The position numbers were made by a program, and so were the translations under genes. Below, piece after piece: positions 25,372 to 34,963 of a DNA stretch of 64,000 nucleotides. A model generated the notes under the pieces. It saw only the letters and a program-made list of their open reading frames with translations. It searched no databases and was not told the origin of the DNA. The stretch is from Thamnaconus septentrionalis (lineage: Eukaryota; Chordata; Actinopteri; Tetraodontiformes; Monacanthidae), in contig CM020516.1 in the NCBI GenBank assembly GCA_009823395.1, positions 8,015,001-8,079,000 of the forward strand, written 5' to 3'. How positions within the stretch are numbered: the first letter of the stretch is position 1; each line of letters starts with the position of its first letter.

Positions 25372-25372
25372 T
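25339..25372. repeat. (AGAT)n microsatellite
   Basis: About eight perfect AGAT units. Confidence 0.95.
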
Positions 25373-25845
25373 AATGTGGGTTTTTTTTTTTTTGCCTTGG
25401 CGAGCGGCGCTGAACTTCACACAAACAGAAAGTGAGATGAAGCGGCTGTTTGGGGAGGAGGTGAGGCCCCCGGGGGGGCTGTCTGATGGAGTCTCGGCTG
25501 CTCAGTGATGGGGCAAAAAGAAAGGATCACAGCTGCGGCGATGCAGAACCTCAGCTGAGACATCCCTTCTTTTGTCCAGCCTGTGTCCCTCTCACTCACT
25601 CGCTTGCTCGCTCAGTCACTCGGATGTTGCTATAACCCGGCCAAATGTGACTTCAAATCATCCATCAGCTGAAGAGATGGAAGATTTTTTTTTTTTTTTT
25701 TTTTTTACAAGACAAGATCGGTGTGTTTGATCAACGCAGCCGGTGCAATTTCGAGAAAGACTGAAAATGTTTCCTACCGGAGGTTGACAAGATGGATGAG
25801 CAACATGTCTCTGCTTTGAAATCATAGCAATCCAGCAGCCTTACG

Positions 25846-25906
25846 AGGATGGATAGATGGATAGATAGATAGATGGACAGATAGATAGATAGAAAGAAGA
25901 CAGAAT
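25846..25906. repeat. Interrupted (GATA/GATG)n microsatellite
   Basis: Mixed GATA and GATG units with AGAA interruptions. Confidence 0.85.
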
Positions 25907-28446
25907 AGATAGAAAACACAGTGAGGTACCGAAGAGTTCAGTGTCTCTGTTAGACATCATCGTCGACGTGGCTTACTTCTTACTTCTTACTTCTTTTCCT
26001 CTGTATTCTTTCTAGTTTCGCCCTCTGTGCTGTTTTTTGTTTCCAGGACGGAACACAGGACGCATATTATGTTCGACCTAATGAGTCTAATTTGCTTTTA
26101 CGCCATATTGCACAATCTTGCAGCCAAAAATCCCCCCTTTTTTTTCTCCCTCCCTTTGCTTGAGCAGCTCTGCTACTCCTCCTGCCTCCTTTGTCCAAAG
26201 GCACTTTTGGCACAAATTGCCGCCTCTCTCGGTCAATATGTTGAGGCGATCTGCATGTGCGTGATAGAGCCCCCCCCTACCAACCCCCACTACCCCCAAC
26301 CTCCTGTACAAATGCTCGTACTTCTCTGCTTCTCCCCATCACAGACTTTTATCTCCTGTAAACTTGTCCCAAAACGCCCAGGAACTTATTTCGCCTTTGA
26401 GGCGCTTCTATTAAATTCCTTTATCTCTCTGACGGTGAGCTCTGCGGCTTCTGCTGCTTCTGCCTTCTCCTGCTGTGGGCCCTGAAGACCTCATCGCAAA
26501 AAAAAAAGACAGAGATGGCAGAAACAATTCTCGCACAACTGGGATTTATTTTCTAACTGCTCCTCATCTCTCTTTCTGACTTTCAGATGCCCATCAACTC
26601 CTCTGCATAGAGCCGCTTTATCTAGCGGAACATAGCGACTTTATCAGCTCGTCTTTATCTAAGGAATTTGAAAGTATATAAATTGTGCCCTTAAACTGTC
26701 TCCCGCTCGACGCCCTCCCGCGAGATTACCATCTCTGTCATCTGCTGGATCAAAAACACCTTTGTGAAACCTCCACTGCGCTCAGCGGATTAGGAAAATC
26801 CAGCGTTGCGAATGGCAGTCACAGAAACTTCCCTCGCTCCGCTAGTTTTTCTTTCCTTCCTCCTTTTCCCGCAAAACTTTCCCCCCGTTCCTTTGCCTGC
26901 CTGTGCTGCCGCCGTCTCCTGCACGCGGTCCCACGCCTGCAGGAGACACACACGACGCCAGCTTCTTCCTCCTGCAGCAGAAACCTGCTGTCAGGCGGCG
27001 GCGGGGGCGCCTCCCTGCTCACTGCTGCCCCCTGCGGCCGACCCGCCGACGCATTGCCTAGCGGTTGTATCCCCCCCACCCCCCACCTCCCCCCCGTCTC
27101 ACCTCTCATGTCTGAAATATTCATTACATCCGTTGCACCACCACTTGTCAATAGACACTCCAGGAATTTCAACAGGAATCTGCTGCTACCAGCCGTCACC
27201 AGGGGATCTTAGGAAAAAAAACAAACATGTTTTTAAACATGGGAGATTTTTCGGCTGAGAACTTGGAAAACATGAATTATTCAAACTTGAGTTTGCACTC
27301 GGAGGCAGAAGCACCTGTTTCACATGGATGTTTTTTTTTTTTTTTAACCCTACAGCGTGCTTTCGCTTTTGCTCGCGCCCCGCGTGTTAGAAGAGCCAAC
27401 GGGTTTTAATGGACCTCACTCGTGCCGTTACGTAAAAAAAGAAAAGAAATTGGTGCTCAAGTCCACCAAAGCAGTCCACCCAAAGCCCAGGCAATTACCT
27501 TTCAGCGGCTCAGGATGGCTGTGTCACACCGGATTGTTGCACAGTATTTATTGACCGGAACGAGGTGCATTTTTATGTGAGTGGAGCAGCAGAAATCCTT
27601 TGATACGCCGTAATTCTGCTTCAGTTCCAGAGCTGAGCCTCAGCGCAGGCCGGCCTGGAGTTGAATTGGAGTTTGGCTGAGATGACTTGATCAGAACAGA
27701 ACACAGCAGCAACTCAAGTGGTGCAGTAACAGCGGCTGTTGCTCTCAGCCAGAAGGAGGCGAAGCAGGACTGCAGGGCAGCTCGTCTGTCTGGCTGCTTT
27801 ACCAGCGCTGAACCACATTGCTTCCAATTAAACCATCAAATGATGAATCTAACATGTTTTTGGTGGCTCGGTGTCTCATTTGATATGGACGTGTTTCATG
27901 GCTGATGCTGGCGGTAGACATGTAATAATGTTTCTTATTTTTTTAAATTTGAAAATGTCCCATTTAATGTTTGTTAGTCCGTATTTTGTGCTGAATTGCT
28001 GCTGTGTTAAATCCCATCACAAGCTCAGTTCCTCTGCGTTGAAAGGAATATTTTCCATATACAAGTTATGTGCGAAAACAAATTGAATCTGTCTCTATTT
28101 CTCCTTCACCATCTGTTATTTAGCTGTCATTGCAAAAACACAAAAAAAAATGAACAATCTGCGCCTGGGAGATGAAGGGAAGGAGGTGTTATTCATAGAT
28201 GCAGCTTCTGTTTGATAAAGAACGAGGAGACGTCAGTCTGGGAGAAACGTGCTCCTCCGAAGCCAAAAGGAACCGCGCGGTGAACTTGGCATCCTTTGGA
28301 AAATTCCTGACAGTTCTGCAATTTGTTTGGAACGGCTCAAACTCTGACTCTAATCTTTCTTCCGCCGCCCGCCTCCAACTTTTTGCTGCGCTTGGATCGG
28401 AACCTCTCCTCCACTTTTAGGGCTCAAGTTGTCCGAAGATCAGAAT
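25907..28446. other. Unique sequence, no gene recognised
   Basis: Holds a heptamer-type TTACTTC triplication at 25973-25994 and C-rich stretches near 27070. Overlapping ORFs of 126-175 codons lie at 26685-27258 in two plus frames and on the minus strand. Simultaneous openness in several frames fits stop-poor GC-rich sequence better than a gene. Confidence 0.45.
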
Positions 28447-28533
28447 TGATGATTCTGGCTTTAATTAGTATAGCCTGTTTTAGTGATGTCAGCAATTCTT
28501 TACAGGCTATGCTAATCTGTGCCAGAATCAGCA
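28447..28533 (+). ncRNA. mir2187: microRNA precursor hairpin, probably mir-2187
   Basis: Two 32-nt arms (28447-28478 and 28502-28533) are inverted copies with 26 of 32 positions identical. Counting two G-U pairs, 28 of 32 can pair around a 23-nt loop (28479-28501). Weaker pairing extends a few bases further out at the base. This is the size and shape of an animal pri-miRNA stem. The 3' arm contains ACAGGCTATGCTAATCTG, and the likely mature 3p is 28500-28521. From memory this corresponds to miR-2187, a small RNA first described in zebrafish. A likely 5p product lies at about 28464-28485. The hairpin is seen directly, while the family name is recalled and not searched. Mature miRNAs act in the cytoplasm in Argonaute complexes to repress target mRNAs. 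No host transcript or promoter could be identified, and the plus strand is chosen because the recalled mature sequence reads in that direction. Confidence 0.78.
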
Positions 28534-28539
28534 ATGCTT

Positions 28540-29238
28540 TTGGGACGGATGCTTTTTTTCTTCGTGATGTGAATTCAGGATCTCTATTGAGCTGTTTCTC
28601 TTCTTCTTTACCCACTGACTGTCAGGATTGAAGTGGACGCTTTGAAATAAACAGAGCAACAGAAGAAACACAAACGGGAGCCCCGGAGGTTTTCTTGTGA
28701 GCAAACAAGCTGTAATTTATCATTTATATAACGGGAGACGCTGGCCACGGCGGCTGTATTTGCTGCACTCAAGGAGCCTTTGGTGGCGCTGCGCCGCCAG
28801 CGTAAATGCCAAAGATGGTGTCGCTCTCTAATCCCCTCTTGTTTTCTCATCTCACCTCTGGATGCTAGAGGAGGTGATTCACGGGTGTGAAAAGTGAGGG
28901 CCGCAGTTCCGACTCCGCCGTGCTTTCCATTAACCCGCCACGTCGGAGGTGTCCAAAACTGCACAATCTCAATTTAATCTCACGCCATCCACTGAAGAAA
29001 AAAAAAAGCTATTATCAGTGCACGTGGCAGTTTGCCCCCAGAGAGGAAAAGTGGATAATCCCTCGTCTTCGTGAACATATCGGACAACATTCCAGTCAGT
29101 GTGGTCCAGTAAATATCTTAATTCACAATCACGGAATCAAGTAAAGGGAGTTTTTCTTTTTCTTTTTTTTTTTTTTATGGAAAAACTGACCTGGCGTTGC
29201 CTGTATTACAAATAACCAATTAATGTTAATTATCTGTA
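28540..29238. other. Unique sequence downstream of the microRNA
   Basis: No exon, second hairpin or repeat recognised. The block GGGAGACGCTGGCCA at 28734 also occurs at 61174, as noted in the findings. Confidence 0.45.
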
Positions 29239-29246
29239 CTGTACAT

Positions 29247-29783
29247 TAGTGTTGTAGCACTGAGATTGGTCTTGGTCACAAGACCACTTTTTAAGGGTCT
29301 CGGTCTCGTCGTGGACTCGGAGGCATTTCCACTCGGTTTTGTCTCGGTCTCAGACTGGACGGACTCGGGATTTTTGATCAAGACCAGTTGAGACTCAGCC
29401 AACACTGCAGTGACAGATAATAATGGAAAAGAATCCAGCTGCTGCCGTTTAACGCTCTCTTTGTGAAACCCAGAGTGACACAGTCACACATTCATCGTTA
29501 ATTTATTTTTTCATTTAATGAAGCAAAGCTGTTACTTTGAAAATGGCAAATGGCAAAACAGCAAAATGTTTTAGAAACTTATTAAAAGATACCTGGATAA
29601 AAATTAATTGTTGCTGTTCAATTTAGAAGCAAATTTGAATTGAAAAAAAAAAAAAACAGGTCATTTATTTCTGTTTTGTTGTTATTTTTCTTTGATATAT
29701 AAAGTCTGGGTTTTATTTTGGTCTCGATGCTCTCTAGTCTTGATGTCTTCGTCTCGGTTGGTGCGGTCTTGACTGCAACACTA
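29247..29783. mobile_element. hAT-type MITE with perfect 8-bp target duplication
   Basis: The element begins TAGTGTTGTAGCAC and ends with GACTGCAACACTA, so the terminal inverted repeat is TAGTGTTG(T/C)AG. The octamer CTGTACAT occurs immediately outside both ends (29239-29246 and 29784-29791). An 8-bp target duplication and TAGTG-type ends are hallmarks of the hAT superfamily. The left part is an iterated GGTCTCGGTCTCG-like stretch (about 29268-29400) and a similar GTCTTG stretch precedes the right end. No transposase remains. The 537-bp length fits a non-autonomous element. Confidence 0.9.
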
Positions 29784-29791
29784 CTGTACAT

Positions 29792-30436
29792 AGTTTTATT
29801 CACAAATTAACATGAGACTACATGCTAATTGCAGTCGTACTTTTTAATTTACAAGGCTGGTTTTCAGACAAGTGTATTCACACAAAGTGACTGGGCCATA
29901 TTTCAAATGTAAGAGATACGGCGATAACAGTTTGCGATGATTTTATTTTTTTGTACGAACGTGCTGCTGCAGGCGCCGAGCGCAGCGGGAACCCGGCTAA
30001 CGCCGACTTCCAGGTAAAGCCGCCCGCCAAGCAGCGCTCCAAAGGGGCCGCCGCTCCGCAGCGGCTTCTGATTGGCAGCGGAGCAAATGGCAGCAGCATC
30101 TCGGAGGCGCTCGGATCAGACCTGGATAAAGATAACGCAAATAAATAAATAATAAAATGGCAGCGCCACACTGAGGCAAAAGCAGAGCAGATAAATGCTT
30201 GCACGCACCTGCTAGCACGCGCGCGCGCGGGCCATGCACTAACCCCGGCAGTCTTTGTCTGGCTGCGGTACAAATCCACCTGTGCAGGCTTGACTGTGCT
30301 CTCATTAACATAATCGCCTATAGAGCTTTTACCCATGAATGACCTTTTAAAGCCTGATGTTTTTTGTAATTTGCCATTAATCATAGTTTAGCTCTAATGC
30401 TTCAAACCTGCAGGCTGATATCCTTTCTCTGTCTCC

Positions 30437-30437
<1 letters not shown>
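29792..30437. other. Unique sequence, GC-rich core
   Basis: A GC- and CpG-rich block lies around 29960-30240, including a GC-alternating run at about 30219-30229. A 168-codon minus-strand ORF (29878-30384) covers it, but it has no recognisable domain and overlaps another open minus frame. Confidence 0.45.
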
Positions 30438-30520
<83 letters not shown>

Positions 30521-30542
30521 CATGCATGCACGTACGCACGCA
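30438..30542. repeat. (CA)n passing into ATGC/ACGC alternating tract
   Basis: About 80 bp of pure CA is followed without a break by CATGCATGCATGCACGTACGCACGC. Every step from about 30439 to 30541 alternates purine and pyrimidine. Confidence 0.95.
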
Positions 30543-31531
30543 GCTTGCCCTGAAACACGCAACATGCTTAAGACCCGCGCTGATTGATTCAGCTTTTTAG
30601 CCGCTGCTCCGCTGTGTCATGTTATCTGCAGCCACGCTGACGAATCGTCTGTCTTTATGGCGAAGCGCAATTAACTGGCATGTTTAAGATTCTATTCATC
30701 TCTTCCAGCAGTTTCTAAAGCCCTAATGTGGGTGTTTAAATCTGAGCCGCCGAGCATCGAACTGTACAGAGAGAGCCAGTGATTGCATTAGTCCCCCCCC
30801 GCCTCCATCCCATAGTATCAACTCAGGCCAAGTGAAGTTAATGCCTCTAATTATCCCTGCTCCGGCTTTTACCCCACTTTTTTTTCTTTTCTTTTTTTTC
30901 CCCTCCCTGGGATCATTCCATCAATAGAAAGTTTCACATTTTATGGCAGTTTAAGGGGCATCTTATTAATATCTTGGTGTTCATTTGGGAATCGCTCACA
31001 TCTCCACTGTGGGGCCTCGAAGCGTTTTCACAGCAGCCTCATCCAAGCTTTGCCCTTCAACACTTCCTTCGGGCTCTTCTCCAAATGGACTCATGAGGAA
31101 CATCAACAATGTTCCATCTGGTGAGGCGCACCGGTTACGTGTTTATACACCCACATCCTCTCAACTTGACTTTTCTTTCTTTTTCAGTAGGGTCTTTATA
31201 AAAACCCTCGACCGACCCTTCACATTTTAATGGCTTGCAAAACTCGGGGGTTGAGTGGTGGCATTTGGACTCTCGCGCTCCTCCTCCGTCCCCTGGCCCG
31301 GTCAGCCATCCCTGTCTAACCTCTCTTAATAGCGTCCCAGCAAGACGCCGACACCTCGGAGAGGAGTCCGAGTTAAAGTGCAAGGCCCCCCCGGAGGTCA
31401 GCGCCGCTCACAGCACCGAGACCGTCCGTTTAGCAGAGTGACTCGACTCATTACCTCCCTCCTCTCCTCACTGTACGCACTGACAGCGTTCCGGCCGGGC
31501 TGCCACAGCCGCTGGCTTCATGAGGTATCGG
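30543..31531. other. Unique sequence, no gene recognised
   Basis: Contains a pyrimidine-rich stretch at 30870-30907. Small ORFs only; nothing supported. Confidence 0.45.
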
Positions 31532-31581
31532 CTGTGTGTGTGTGTGTGTGTGTTGTGGCAACAAGCGATAACCCAAACCAA

Positions 31582-31650
<69 letters not shown>

Positions 31651-31654
31651 GCAC
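31532..31654. repeat. Composite (GT)n - (CT)n - (CA)n tract
   Basis: A GT tract at about 31532-31552, then 32 bp of spacer, a pure CT tract at 31584-31634, and a CA tract to about 31651. The arginine-glutamate run in a minus-strand frame is a translation of this repeat. Confidence 0.95.
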
Positions 31655-32015
31655 AAATTGCTTCCTCTTGCTCCGAAACGTTGATAACATTTCTCTCTTT
31701 TGCATCATGGGCAGCGGTATTAAGTGTAATGCAAGAATAACGTCCGCTTTTTCATTTTGCAGTGAATTAAGATCAGGATATGTGAGGAATTGGAGTTGCG
31801 GCCTCACTGGCACGGACTCAGGCAAAAGGTAAAAAAAAAGAAGCAGTAATTCTAATGGCAGAGTTTTGCGAGGATGGAGGCAGAGTGAGGGAGATGTTTC
31901 TGGCTGCTCAGCCACCAGCTCTGCTGCCGTTAAATAAGAATGAGGGGATTTCAGATGTGATTTTGATGCCTTATCTTGGGATGACGGATGAGTGTGGAGC
32001 AGCAGACTTTGGGTG

Positions 32016-32121
32016 TTTTTTTTTCTTCTTCTTCTTCTTCTTCTTCTTCTTCTTTTTTCTTCTTCTTCTTTCTTTCTTCTTCTTCTTCTTCTTCTTCTTC
32101 TTCTTCTTCTTCTTCTTCTTC
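32016..32121. repeat. 106-nt uninterrupted pyrimidine tract, mostly (TTC)n
   Basis: Every base from 32016 to 32121 is C or T, and most of it is TTC units with small T-run interruptions. The corresponding ORFs (poly-phenylalanine on plus, poly-lysine on minus) are artefacts. Confidence 0.97.
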
Positions 32122-33227
32122 GCTGTTTTGATTCCGCTGGTTACGTCACTGCAATTTTGTAAATCATGCAGCAGAATGTTTCTGCTTTGATTTTTCGCTT
32201 TTTTGCTTCTTGCATGCACGACTCTGCAGCTGTCGCCAGTCACGTGTTGAGTTATTGTTGAGTTATTTTTTTGGTTTTTATTTGATATTGAATCAAAGTA
32301 AACATCTTTTGACTGTCATATTTTTGCATTTGTTTTTGTCTTGTGTATCAGAACAATGATGTCCCTGGATGACAGATTGCAAAACACAATAATCAACAAT
32401 TAATTGCGATGAAAATCACTTCCTGGAAATGGTCATTAGCAGTTTTTTAATCTCATTATACACTGCAGTCATCATTTACAGTGGGGAATCTTCCTTTTTA
32501 TGTTTGAAAAAAGTCACAATTTGATGCCTCCTCTTCCTCTTTCTCTTCCTCTTCCTCTTCCTCCGTCTTCTCCTGCTGTTGCTGCCTATCAGCTTGTCGT
32601 TACTTGTCGTTATTCCTGCTCGGAGCCTCGGCTGTCAGAGAGACGGAGCAACTTTCTCTCAGCTCAGACTTTTTTTTTTTCACCCACATTCAGCTAATGC
32701 AACTTTAATGGCGCCTCGGCTGTAATGTATGATTCCTTGTACATATTTCGGGCGACAGTCTCCTTCACCCCGCTGCCTTGTCCATCCACCAGGCTGTCTG
32801 CCAGGGTGATTTGTGCGTCGCAATAATGTCCGCCGCTGGTTTTCCCCGCTGTGAATTATTGCCGCTGTGGATACCATGCAGCAGCAGCAGCAGCAGCAGC
32901 GCCACGGAGGTGATTAACGACACCGTATTGATTGACTCCTCTGTGTTTTGGCAAGTCAAAATGCTCTCCAGAGGCCACTTCCTTCCATCGCTTTTGCCAC
33001 AGATTTCGAGGCTCAGTGCACTTAGTTTAAGTTTTCCTCCGGGGACGGGAAGAGTTTGGAGAAAAGCGAGACCAACCGGGTGGCCCGTCAGCGCCAGGAT
33101 TTACAACACGGTGTTGGACAGACAGGAATGGAGATTATTCTAACCATCGGGTTAAGTAACAAATACATGGAGAGAAAGAAAGAAGTTTTTTTTTTTATCA
33201 GAGTTATAAATAAATAATATCTATGCA
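32122..33227. other. Unique sequence with a CAG tract
   Basis: Apart from the CAG repeat at 32878 and a CCTCTT repeat near 32526-32565 I recognise nothing. Confidence 0.45.
32878..32901. repeat. (CAG)n tract
   Basis: Eight GCA/CAG units. Confidence 0.95.
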
Positions 33228-33270
33228 GAATTTCCCAATTTGGGATCAATAAAGTACATCTATCTATCTA
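33228..33270 (+). mobile_element. Non-LTR retrotransposon 3' end (RTE/Rex-like)
   Basis: Reads GAATTTCCCAATTTGGGATC, then AATAAAGTACATC and a short (TATC)n tail. The core TTCCCAATTTGGGATCAATAAAGT is typical of the 3' end of very common fish non-LTR elements. The copy at 44474-44520 carries the same core in the opposite orientation. Only the last few tens of bases are present, as in a 5'-truncated insertion. Confidence 0.65.
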
Positions 33271-34940
33271 ATAAATGAAGCTAAGAAGTGATTTCATTGG
33301 CTCAGTTATGAAGAATTTTTTCATTAAGTAATACGTTACTAAGTTATTACATTGGCTAAAAGTTATTATGTTATCGGTTGAGGACTTTTATTATGTCATT
33401 GGCTTCAACACGGAATTCTTATAACAAAGAAATTATTGGAGCGTCCGCATAAAAAGGAGAATGATTTTTGGAGGAAGCCGGCCGAGGTCTCGACGTGCAC
33501 CATCGTCTCCTCAGCCACAGATTGCAGCGGCTCATTTCGGGCAGGGGAAGTCATTTGAGATTCCTTGGAAGCCAAGATTTAAATAGCAGCGCGCCGTCAC
33601 TTGTCATCCCAGTGGGTTCCAGCGGGAAGGCTGACACGGCTGTCTGACATCTCCTAATACGTCTTCCCATTGTTTCCCCCGAGGAATGGCGGCGGCGGCG
33701 GCGGTGGGGGTCAAGAGGGAAAATACTGAAGCCATCATCATTCTACTCCAGCTCTTTCTTTATCTGTCCTCCTCTGTCTCCTTTATCCCCTCTGGCATTT
33801 TCGCCGGTCCACTCGGCCGCTGCTTATTCAGAAAATGGCCTTACAGATGCAGATTTGGCAGATGCCGGTGAAAGCCCACCGTCTGCATTAGAGTGGGCCG
33901 GGGGAGCGGCTGATTGGTCGGGACCCGGCGGTGAAGGACACGGGATTCTGCCGTATTAGACCGAGGTGAAAGCCGCGGAGACGGAAATAAGAGCTTTGTG
34001 TGTATTAGGAGGGATGAAGGTGAAGACTGTGCCGCTTCTGAGTGGGCGGCTATTAAAGTGCTAATGTTCCAACCGCAGGTCAGGAGTCATTAAAGGAGCA
34101 ATCTGAATGGATTTTTCTCTTAATAATCCCACAATCTGTTAAAAACTCCCGCCTCACTTTTTTTTTTTCACTCGCTTCCAACATTTGCATATTTTAATAT
34201 GCTGCTCTGCCTTTTTAACGCAGAATTTACATCCGCAAAATGAATACATTTCTTTTGCTGCAGGAGCACAAAAACACAATTTTAAAATTGTAATTATTTT
34301 GTTTTATCTACATTCAGCAGTGAACGTATGTGAAAGTAATTGCCTCCAAATATTATTCTACTTAACATTAGAGACTGTGCTCTGCATAACTGACTACCAT
34401 TTGAATTTTTTATTCTAAGACTTTTTCTTTACCCTTCAAAACTTTCATGCAACTTTCTACAAATGCATTTGACAACTAAGATTTATGTGGATGTCAGACT
34501 TTTTTTTCTTGCTGTGCTTTTAATTTGAAAAAGAAAACTGCGTGTATTTCTCTGTGAAGGAGAACAAAAGCAATATAATGCAATACGACGTTCACATTTT
34601 TATCCAACACGACTGCGACACGTTCCCTCACGCGGTGTAATCAATCCAACTTTCTGTCAATGAAACGGCGCGTGACACACAGCTGGTAATGGATTTATGC
34701 CTTGATTTGCTGTCTCGCCCCGTCTCCTGGCCGGCTGGCTGGCCCGGCTTGTGCTCACAGCCACCTCGCTTTCCGCCCTCACACGAGTTGACGCAATAAA
34801 AATGGGAAATCTCTTTCCCCGGGACGCCCGGCAATGAATAATTGCGCCGCTGGATGGGGAGGCGCAGCTGCTGCCGATGGAGTCGAGAGCGAAGACGACG
34901 GGTTTTGATCGGAGCTGAATCCCAATGGCCGCCTGCGCCC
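33271..34940. other. Unique sequence, no gene recognised
   Basis: Includes a short (GGC)n at 33688-33704. No exon or mobile element recognised. Confidence 0.45.
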
Positions 34941-34963
34941 GTGTGTGTGTGTGTGTGTGTGTG
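34941..34963. repeat. (GT)n microsatellite
   Basis: About eleven GT units followed by a G-rich stretch. Confidence 0.95.

Noticed and set aside
26685..27258. Overlapping 175-, 150- and 126-codon ORFs on both strands
   Set aside because: Open in several frames at once in GC-rich, stop-poor sequence, with no domain and no paired splice sites.
31451..32243. ORFs with Arg-Glu, poly-Phe or poly-Lys runs
   Set aside because: Direct translations of the CT and TTC microsatellites.
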